Positions 45,701 through 51,865 of a stretch of 64,000 nucleotides of DNA are shown here, piece after piece; position 1 is the stretch's first letter, and each line of letters starts with the position of its first letter. The stretch spans positions 1,364,001 to 1,428,000 of the forward strand of contig CP036434.1 of the NCBI GenBank assembly GCA_007751475.1, given 5' to 3'. The DNA comes from Saltatorellus ferox. Its GTDB lineage: Bacteria > Planctomycetota > UBA1135 > GCA-002686595. Under the pieces are notes generated by a model that was given only the letters and a program-made list of their open reading frames with translations, did no database searches and was not told the DNA's origin. The translations under genes and the position numbers were made by a program.

Positions 45701-46601
45701 GTTGACCGTCCCGACCTATAGCTTCGCCCCGGCCGGCGGTGTCGTCCGGCGCAGCGGGGTGCTGTTCTCGCAGCGCTTTGGCGTCGGCTTCGAGAACATT
45801 GTCGGTCACTCGACGCTGGCGCTTCCCACGGGCTGGGACGCTGCCTTCGTGGTCCACCAGATGTCGGGTGCGTTCACCACGCGCCAGTACACGACCTTCA
45901 CATCCGTTCCGAGCACGTCGGTCCAGGTGTCGCCGCGCGACCTCAGGCTGTCGGACGTCGCATGGGCGGGCGGCTCGCTCTCCTGGACGCTGGCCGGCGC
46001 GGACGCGAGCACGCTGGACATCGGACGGGCGAAGGTCGCGTACACGACGCTCACTGGCAAGCGGGTCGATTGGACCGCCTGGTTCGATCCGAGCGCGACG
46101 TCCGTGAGCGTTCCGGGGCTGCCGACCTCCATGTCGGACGTGCGGACGAGCTACGACCTGATCGAGTACGAGCTGGAACTCTTCGCGCTGGAGAACGTGA
46201 GCGGTTACCCCGCCGCGATCCAGGCGATCAGCGCGTCGAACGGCAGCCTCGAGCAGGCGATGCTCGACGGCGGCATCGACGCGCACTCCGTGACGGTGGA
46301 ATCGAACGCTGGCGGCGGCGGAACCGGCGGCTCGACCGACTGGAACCTCTCGTTCACGATCGACATCTTCGGCACCGGTACGGTGACCGCGGACACCGGC
46401 AGCGGCCCCATGACCGTCACGGATGGGCAGACGCTCGTGATCCCGGACGGCACGAGCGTGACCGTGACCGCCACGGGAACGAACGGCTCCGTGGTCGTTT
46501 ACATGGAGACGCCTGGCGACTTCTTCTTCGACGGCAACCCCTCCGAGACGTCCACGTTCACGATGGACGCGGACGGCACGGTCACCGTGGAAATCCAGTA
46601 G
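42762..46601 (+). CDS. Large secreted lipoprotein with bacterial Ig-like (Big_5 and BIG2) domains
   Basis: A 1279-residue protein. The signal ends in the lipobox LSAC (Cys near residue 25), followed by SGGDSNPGEP. Domains in order: a carboxypeptidase-regulatory-like beta-sandwich (about 38-85), a long beta-rich region with a second such domain near 295-350, a SbsA-type Ig domain (about 375-510; SSAPADDATDVPLRSIIRVN), three BIG2-like domains (about 520-785; STWASSHPSVATISSNG-like blocks, PLTWASSNEGIATVNAFG, PVTYASSNPAALTIGSSG) and a C-terminal beta region ending in FTMDADGTVTVEIQ. It is probably a surface adhesin or structural lipoprotein. It lies on the opposite strand between members of a paralogous family. 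Confidence 0.88.
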   Translation: MSIARPKHRASFLSLAALAALSACSGGDSNPGEPEFVTISGTILGPGYSATGATVELTSGTRSYLGSVDLSGEYRISGIAEGVYELVIDGSTVMEPDGSRVHELATLRIDQFSVVPGAMPFGTSVLTLPEVGASLQLELDEFGQGVVLAGTELAMPDGGPALRFVRSAVVTFPEGSNGTLSICETRPEAAVAAFQSEVNSPVGGLLIQPQGVSFDFPPTLLLPNRGGLAPNTTGVEILGLGPDGTGVTVVGTGTVDPDGRYILPDAGASLAESRGAAEESNFFRAMMIARFPHLYPSGTVTGTLKDTSGADLTDVRVIVQGADTRQLTASGSFTSGIRLTGSDARVNVTAVGAGHLRGFGTASGYQNQAVNVDLVLEPMTDVPGAPTVVSSAPADDATDVPLRSIIRVNFNEFMDPGSFHSGLAVVPSSRFQGDNGRFDFGGRVRGEPFIQAGPSGSVVGFVLDQPLEAQTEYAILGTSDLLDAFGTRFTPEAPIVISVPPPNYSVIARFTTEAEDSGPVIGVNTSPNTATTIERHETLQAYASVTEIATSFALPNTRPTWASSHPSVATISSNGLIQPRGAGTTTITASAAGESAQFDLTVNPPAIDRIDLSIASDAAIIGRSLLATAVPYHASDSAFEGLPLTWASSNEGIATVNAFGQIETLAAGTTEISVHVTGDTVTATRTIHVYQLNEIDDVELAAGLRAVDVGYFGTLESRVYAGSSEVFGLPVTYASSNPAALTIGSSGTSFEAVAEGVTVLTATVELGATDLTRDFTVTVFPAGSSSVKVLGGGKATDPAVGELVIRHDATSGAFAEAIETDSMGVASFETLASSTMSFSTAEVAGNTTRLRSYFGVPRSMTTISGGRASGDPVIQLNASNVPQGTDLISGSAGRFAFPEDLVGPAQPASLLGVSLGQLQDDGLVSAFVAVQDSPSDPVWEAPSDVPSAAGFLLDADPALLNGTMQTISVSSGALTMIPFGLTVPTYSFAPAGGVVRRSGVLFSQRFGVGFENIVGHSTLALPTGWDAAFVVHQMSGAFTTRQYTTFTSVPSTSVQVSPRDLRLSDVAWAGGSLSWTLAGADASTLDIGRAKVAYTTLTGKRVDWTAWFDPSATSVSVPGLPTSMSDVRTSYDLIEYELELFALENVSGYPAAIQAISASNGSLEQAMLDGGIDAHSVTVESNAGGGGTGGSTDWNLSFTIDIFGTGTVTADTGSGPMTVTDGQTLVIPDGTSVTVTATGTNGSVVVYMETPGDFFFDGNPSETSTFTMDADGTVTVEIQ

Positions 46602-46649
46602 GTCGGCGCCCCGGGGCTGGATCTGGAGCGCGAGGCTCAGAAGGTCCAG

Positions 46650-47723
46650 CTACTCGCAACACCCTCCGAGGTGGTCCTCCGACAGGTTGGCCTCCTCCAG
46701 GACGGCCGAGATCTGGGCGAGGCGGGCCAGAAGATTGGACTTGTCCGGGTCCACGGTGACCTCGATGGAGAGGTCTTCCAGGGCGGCGCGCATCTGGCGC
46801 ATCGGGCGCGGGTTCACAAAGGCGATCTTCGCGGGCAGGCCGGGGCTGCCCTCCCCGTGCCTGGGGCCCGCTTCGAACAGGTAGGCGAGTGCCTCGGCCA
46901 GCTCGTCCGGGTCGCCCTCGACGACCACCCCCGGCTCGTAGATCGATCCCGTTTCGGTGTCCTGGACCAGCAGGAGCTCCGCGGGCCTGGGGTCCCCTTC
47001 GACCGGCGGCGAGGGGACGAGCATCAGGTCCCACTTCGCACCCGTGCGGGGTGCGGAGCTCGTCACGTCGTGCCAGCGCTGGGAAAGGGTCGGCCGTCGC
47101 ACCTCGCGCACTTCTTCCGGCCGCGGCGGCGGCCACGTGCGGGTCGAGCGGATGACGGTCGCCTTCTTCCCCTTGCCCTCCAGCGCGAACTCCACCGTCT
47201 GGCGCTTCTCGTCCCATGGCAGCTGGTGCATCTGGTCGGAGACGACGGCGGCCACCAACGTCTTCAGGACCGCCAGCATAAGTCGCAGCTCCGGCCTCGT
47301 CATCGGGCGCGAAGGCTCCCCCGGGACCTTGGTCAGGAAGATCGGTGCGAGTGAGTGGTGACCGAACACACGGCCGGAGCCCTGGATCGGCCGCAGGTAC
47401 TCGCGCTCCATCTCGATCGGTTTCTCGAAGCTCAGGAGTGGCGTGTCGCAGGGCGCGTCCGCCGCCAGTCTTCCTCCGACGAGGAGCACCTCCTCGAAGC
47501 CCTCACATGCCAGCTCGCCGCGGAGCACCGACATCCCGATCTCCGCCCCCGAGCTCCCGAGCATCGCCGCCCGCGGCGCCTTCACCGTGCCCGTCGGGCC
47601 TGTGGCATCCGGGAAGGTTCGGATCATCCGCTCCACCTCCTGGCGCATCGCAGGGTCCTTGGCTGCCTCTCGAGGCGTCTTGCCGCCGAGGGCCGGGATC
47701 TCCTCGTCCAGCCAGCCCAGCAT
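46650..47723 (-). pseudogene. Chimeric remnant: C-terminal tail of one paralogue fused to an N-terminal fragment of another
   Basis: A 357-codon reading. Residues 1-52 (MLGWLDEEIPALGGKTPREA..., VERMIRTFPDATG) match the C-terminal tail of the protein at 40289-41929. From about residue 54 (LGSSGAEIGMSVLRGE) it matches residues about 58-285 of the family N-terminus, through LSQRWHDVTSSAPRTG to ALEDLSIEVTVDPDKSN, and then stops at TAG 46650. Upstream it stays open in the same frame as far as the TAG at 47775 that ends the neighbouring paralogue. So it is a deletion fusion of two tandem copies, lacking its own start and its C-terminal two-thirds. It is unlikely to work as a whole protein. Confidence 0.7.
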
Positions 47724-47774
47724 GCGCTGGTGGAGGATCGTCTCCAGCTGCGCCGCGACCTCGGGCGGGAGGCC

Positions 47775-49901
47775 CTAAGAGCCGCTTCCGGAGAAGCCCA
47801 GGCCCATGTCGCTGGGTGGCGTCATCCCCGCCGGACGCTTCCCGGGTGGTGGCGTCGGGGTCGATCTCGTGTGGGCGTAGCGCAGGCCACGGAGGGAGCC
47901 GAGCTGTTCCTTCACCGCGAGCGCGCGCTTGCCCGAGTCCACGTGGGCCAGGAGTTCGTCGGCCACGACCTCGAATTCAGCCAGCACCAGGCCGTCCCCA
48001 GGGGATGAGGAGCCTGCGTCGAAGGTACCGAATGGGTCGGAGGTCTCCCACTCTTGGACCATGGCCCACGTGCCGTCGGAGTTCATCGAAACCTCGGGCA
48101 GCTCCTCGAGGAGCGCGGCCACGTCGGTCCCCGGCTCGATCTTGAACGTCAGGGTCATCGGCTCGATGACGTCGCCGTCCTGGTTCCTGACAATCGGCAT
48201 CGGCACCTCGAACAGGTAGAGCTCGCCCAGCCCGCTGCGATCCCCGACCATGCAGCCGTCCTCGAACTCGATCCCGCGCGACTCCAGCTGCTGCAGCGTC
48301 TGCGGTATGGCGAAGGGCGGGATCGATGGGCCCACCAGAGAGGCGAAGGTCCACTCCTTCACCGGGAAGAGCTCCACGATCAGACCGTCGTTCACGCTCG
48401 CGGTCTTCGACATCGTGAGGTCGTGCACCGTGTGCCTCTCGCCGGTCAGGCTGTTCTCGATCTCCAGCGACGCGCCCGGGTCCGTCGACACGACGCGCCC
48501 GACGATCGCCTTCGCTTCGATCCGCGCCTCAAGGAGGGTCTGCTCGAGGAGGCCGAGTCGTCGCTGGTCGCGGAGGCGTTCGGCCACCGTCGGCGCGCCG
48601 GGCCGCGCCCGGTAGCGCAGCAGTATCCAGCCAAGGTACGTATCGATGGCCCCGTGCTCGCGCCCATGCTCCAGGAGCTCCATGCCCTCGATCGCATCAC
48701 CGAAGAATCCCGCGAGGAGTCGCTCCTTGAACATCGTGGTCTTGGTGATACGGCCTGCCCTGAAAAGGCTCTCCGTCAAGCGCTTGTCCGCCGCCTTCCA
48801 CTCATGGATCGAGTCGGGGCCGCCATCGGAGAGGCTGTCGGGTTCCCGCTGGTAGAAGCTCTCCCGAAGTCGGTTCACGGCTTCCACCAGCTCCTCCTGA
48901 TCGGGATCGACCGTGAACTTCACGCCGAGAGCGTCGAGGGCGGTGCCGAGCTGAAGCGCGGGGCGCTTCTGGAGGAAGTTCACCTGCTTCGGGAGTCCAG
49001 GCCGGTGGTCGTCGTCGGGCAGCTCTGCCTTGAACAGCTCCAGGAACGCATCGGCCAGCTCCTCGGGGTGGCCTGCCTCGACGATCTGCGGGGTCAGCAT
49101 CAAGCCCGTCCGCTCGTCGCGGGCCAGGACGACCTCCAGGTCCCTCGGATCGTTCTCGATTCCCGGCGAGGCCAGGGTCGCCACGCCCCAGACGCAGTTC
49201 GTTGGCTCCGCTGCCGCCGTTTCGTCGTACCAGCGCTTGCCCAGGACCGCCGATGCCACCGTGGATTCCGTGCCTGCGTCCTCACTCTCCCCGTCGCCGC
49301 TCTCCGGCCAGACCACGACCGAGTCATGGACCTTCGCCTTCTTGCCCTTGCCCTCCAGGGACAGCTCCAGGACCCGCCGCCGCCAGTCCCATCGGCGCGG
49401 GATGAGCTTTCCGCCTGCCGAGGCCAGGAGCAGCGCCTGCAGCACCACGAGAACGAGCCGGATCCCCGGCCGGGACATGGGACCCGGCTTCTTGCCGAGC
49501 GCGGCCTCGACGAAGCTCGGGACCGAGGCGTCCTTGCCAAAGACGCGGCCCGAGCCCTCGATCGGGCTCAGGAACTCCGGGGGCAGGGAAGAGCGCGGGT
49601 CGAAGGTCATCGAGAGCAGCTCGCACTCGTACCCGGGGTCGACGGCCCCGCCCGCGAGCAGCACGTCCTCGAAGAACCTCATGGCGTTCGGGCCGCGAAT
49701 GATCGAGACCCCGACCTCCATGCCCGCACTCCCGAGCACCGACACGATGAGGGGGTGCTCCTCGCCTTCGAGCCGGACCGAGATCGGATCGTCCGAGTCC
49801 GCGTGTTCCCAGAGGCGGCGGCTCTTGAAGGCCATCGCTGCGGCGATCAGGTCGACGAAGAGCTTGTCCTTGCCGTCCTTCTTGGGAGTCTTCTTGGCCA
49901 T
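47775..49901 (-). CDS. Full-length member of the large uncharacterised family (DUF6930/SEC-C-associated-like)
   Basis: A 708-residue protein, the most complete of three copies. The N-terminal domain (about 1-220) starts MAKKTPKKDGKDKLFVD and contains LGSAGMEVGVSIIRG and RLVLVVLQALLLAS. A second domain (about 235-390) and a helical segment (EWKAADKRLTESLFRAG) follow. A beta domain then has LEARIEAKAIVGRVVSTDPG, SLTGERHTVHDLTMSKTAS and LYLFEVPMPIVRNQDG, in outline like the UvrC/SEC-C-associated beta module of other bacterial proteins. It ends PSDMGLGFSGSGS at a TAG; the family tail (LPPEVAAQLETILHQRML...) continues in frame beyond that stop, so even this copy may be truncated by about 75 residues. 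The function is unknown. Confidence 0.78.
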   Translation of the reverse strand: MAKKTPKKDGKDKLFVDLIAAAMAFKSRRLWEHADSDDPISVRLEGEEHPLIVSVLGSAGMEVGVSIIRGPNAMRFFEDVLLAGGAVDPGYECELLSMTFDPRSSLPPEFLSPIEGSGRVFGKDASVPSFVEAALGKKPGPMSRPGIRLVLVVLQALLLASAGGKLIPRRWDWRRRVLELSLEGKGKKAKVHDSVVVWPESGDGESEDAGTESTVASAVLGKRWYDETAAAEPTNCVWGVATLASPGIENDPRDLEVVLARDERTGLMLTPQIVEAGHPEELADAFLELFKAELPDDDHRPGLPKQVNFLQKRPALQLGTALDALGVKFTVDPDQEELVEAVNRLRESFYQREPDSLSDGGPDSIHEWKAADKRLTESLFRAGRITKTTMFKERLLAGFFGDAIEGMELLEHGREHGAIDTYLGWILLRYRARPGAPTVAERLRDQRRLGLLEQTLLEARIEAKAIVGRVVSTDPGASLEIENSLTGERHTVHDLTMSKTASVNDGLIVELFPVKEWTFASLVGPSIPPFAIPQTLQQLESRGIEFEDGCMVGDRSGLGELYLFEVPMPIVRNQDGDVIEPMTLTFKIEPGTDVAALLEELPEVSMNSDGTWAMVQEWETSDPFGTFDAGSSSPGDGLVLAEFEVVADELLAHVDSGKRALAVKEQLGSLRGLRYAHTRSTPTPPPGKRPAGMTPPSDMGLGFSGSGS

Positions 49902-49980
49902 GGAGGGCATTGGAGCGGATTCCGCGGGCGCAGCCCGGGCGATATCTTGCCCACTCCGATGACGCGCCTCGCGAAGGCTC

Positions 49981-50994
49981 TTATCGGGGGCTCTCTTCGG
50001 GGGCCCGCGCTGCCTTCCACGCGGCATCGAAGCGTTTCACCACGGCGGCCGCTGGCTCCACTCCGTGGATACCGCCCACGCTCTTGCCCGCCTGCCACAC
50101 GTCGCTGTAGCTGACGCCCTTCTTGATCGAGTGCTTCAGCTCTCGCAGGGACTTCAGCGCGTAGATCGTTCGCATCCAGTGCTTCGTTCTGCGGCCCTTG
50201 AGGAGGCGGCGCGCGATCGGGCCCGCCTTCGTTCCGACCTTCTGGACGAGCGGCGTGTTGATCACCGAGACCGGCACGCCCGAGAGGCGCTCCGTCAGGA
50301 CGATGTCCGACTCCTCGGCTCTCAGGATCGCGTCCCAGTAGTCCTGGTGGACCTTGCACTCGTTCGTGGCGATGAAGCGCGTGCCCATTTGGACCGCGCC
50401 GTAGCCGATCGACATGGTCTCGACGTAGCGGACCTCGTCGCCGACGCCGCCGGCTGCCACGAGGGGGAGGCCGAGGGGGGAGAGGGTGTCGAAGAGCTCC
50501 TGCGGCGACTTCGTGCCCGCGTGACCGCCCGCGCGGCCGTTCACGCAGATCAGGCCATCCACGCCCGCGTCCTTCGCCTTCTGCGCCCACTTCAGCTCCG
50601 TCACGTCATGGAAGACGATCCCGCCCGCCGCGTGCACCTTCTCGACGGCCCAGTCCGGATTGCCCAGCGCGGTCACGAAGAAGCGCACGCCTTCCTCGAG
50701 CGCGATGTCGATCCAGCTGCGCATCCGGTTCTCGTACGACTTCGCCGACTTCTCGATGATCGCGTTGAAGCCGAAGGGGCGGCCGCCGCTCAGCGTCTTG
50801 ATCTCCTGGATGCCCTCGCGGAAGTCGCGGCCGTGCACGTAGATGAGCGAGAGCGGCTGGACGATCGCCATCGCTCCCGCCGCGGCCACCGCGCCCACGA
50901 GTTCGGGGTTGCTGCACGGGTACATGGCGCCGCAGATGAGCGGCACCTCCGCGCCGGTGAGGCGACAGAATTCGTCGGCCGGGTGCTCGCTCAT
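49981..50994 (-). CDS. Nitronate monooxygenase (2-nitropropane dioxygenase family)
   Basis: A 337-residue FMN-dependent TIM-barrel enzyme. Family marks: PLICGAMYPCSNPELVGAVA near the start, HDVTELKWAQKAKDAGVDGL, the GRAGGHAG flavin/phosphate loop (about residues 155-162), PLVAAGGVGDEVRY, and GAVQMGTRFIATNECKVH. Such enzymes oxidise alkyl nitronates; many members act as enoyl-lipid or alkane reductase-like enzymes, so the substrate is uncertain. Its ATG overlaps the stop of the upstream DUF4442 thioesterase-fold gene by 4 bp (ATGA), suggesting joint action on a thioester-linked substrate. Confidence 0.88.
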   Translation of the reverse strand: MSEHPADEFCRLTGAEVPLICGAMYPCSNPELVGAVAAAGAMAIVQPLSLIYVHGRDFREGIQEIKTLSGGRPFGFNAIIEKSAKSYENRMRSWIDIALEEGVRFFVTALGNPDWAVEKVHAAGGIVFHDVTELKWAQKAKDAGVDGLICVNGRAGGHAGTKSPQELFDTLSPLGLPLVAAGGVGDEVRYVETMSIGYGAVQMGTRFIATNECKVHQDYWDAILRAEESDIVLTERLSGVPVSVINTPLVQKVGTKAGPIARRLLKGRRTKHWMRTIYALKSLRELKHSIKKGVSYSDVWQAGKSVGGIHGVEPAAAVVKRFDAAWKAARAPEESPR

Positions 50995-51500
50995 GATTCC
51001 TTCCTCCCCGGAGCTTCTTTTCGGGTGCCGCCCTGGGTGGGCACAGGTCCCACACGCCAGTTCACGCTGACCGTCGCGACCTCGTCACCCTCGGCGTCCA
51101 TGATGTGCGCGATCACGGTGATGTCGCGCTCGGCGTTGTCCGTGGGCGGGTTCGCCTCGCAGGTCGCGATCAGCCGTCCGCGCGCCTTCTTCCGGTACTC
51201 GATGGAGAGCCCCTTGACGATCCCGCGCGCGTCGGGCGGCAGGCCGGTGAGCAATGCCAGCCCGCTCGACACCTCGCCGAGGTTCACCAGCGCGATCGCG
51301 TGGATCGAGCGCAGGTGGTTGCGGACCCGCCGGCGGTCGTCCATGGCGACCTTGCACCGTCCGGGCTCCAGCTCGAGGATCTTCGGCCGGATGGTGCCCG
51401 AATAGGGAACCGCGATCCCGAGGGCCTTGCTGAAGAGCGCGCGCTTCAGGGCCGAGCCCTTCGCGCTTTCCCAGCGGGCCAGAATGTCAGCTCCGTTCAT
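50991..51500 (-). CDS. DUF4442 hotdog-fold protein (thioesterase-like)
   Basis: A 169-residue hotdog-fold protein. DUF4442 features: ALGIAVPYSGTIRPKILELE, MDDRRRVRNHLRSIHAIALVNLGEVSSGL split over the central helix, SIEYRKKARG and VNWRVGP at the end. The HSIHAI-type central helix (RSIHAIALVNLGE) is the usual acyl-binding helix. These proteins are predicted acyl-CoA thioesterases. The coupled nitronate monooxygenase gene lies downstream with an ATGA overlap. Confidence 0.85.
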   Translation of the reverse strand: MNGADILARWESAKGSALKRALFSKALGIAVPYSGTIRPKILELEPGRCKVAMDDRRRVRNHLRSIHAIALVNLGEVSSGLALLTGLPPDARGIVKGLSIEYRKKARGRLIATCEANPPTDNAERDITVIAHIMDAEGDEVATVSVNWRVGPVPTQGGTRKEAPGRKES

Positions 51501-51548
51501 GCTCCTACCTTATCGGAGCCCGGGAGCCATCCGATAAGGCGGGGTGCG

Positions 51549-51749
51549 TCAACCGCTCCTTTTCTTCGTATCGGTTCCCGCAGCAATCTCGGCCTCCACG
51601 AGCCTCTTCTCCAGCTCATCGGCCTCTTCGGACTTCGCCGCGAACCCGCGGATATCGCCCTTGCGCTGCAGCTCGATGGCCTCGGCCATGCACGCCTCGT
51701 ACTCCTTGCGGAGCCGGGCAACGGGGTCTTTTCTCCAGAATGCAAACAT
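51549..51749 (-). CDS. DUF6435-family small protein
   Basis: A 66-residue protein starting MFAFWRKDPVARLRKEYEAC, a close match to the small DUF6435 family (MFxFFKxDP...KLxKxY, followed by two helices). The second helix reads GDIRGFAAKSEEADELEKRL. The role is unknown; members are often found as single genes in marine bacteria. The length is normal for the family. Confidence 0.8.
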   Translation of the reverse strand: MFAFWRKDPVARLRKEYEACMAEAIELQRKGDIRGFAAKSEEADELEKRLVEAEIAAGTDTKKRSG

Positions 51750-51812
51750 CTCATCCAGCGCTTCGCGGGGAGCGGCGCGTTGGATGAGACTCTACGGAAT
51801 GTTCCCAGCGGC

Positions 51813-51849
51813 GGAGACCCGGGGACTTCCCTGTCGGGCCCGGGTCTCC
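51813..51849 (-). terminator. Hairpin after the S8 peptidase gene
   Basis: Perfect 11-bp inverted repeat, ggagacccggg (51813-51823) and cccgggtctcc (51839-51849), with a 15-nt loop. It lies 17 bp beyond the stop of the reverse-strand S8 peptidase. No U-run follows, so termination strength is uncertain. Confidence 0.6.
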
Positions 51850-51865
51850 GTCCCGATTCCGGGAA

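Noticed and set aside
40289..49901. Genome-wide reassignment of TAG to a sense codon
   Set aside because: TAG is the natural stop of several intact genes in the window (for example at 3350, 14855, 26264 and 33026), so a general recoding is excluded.
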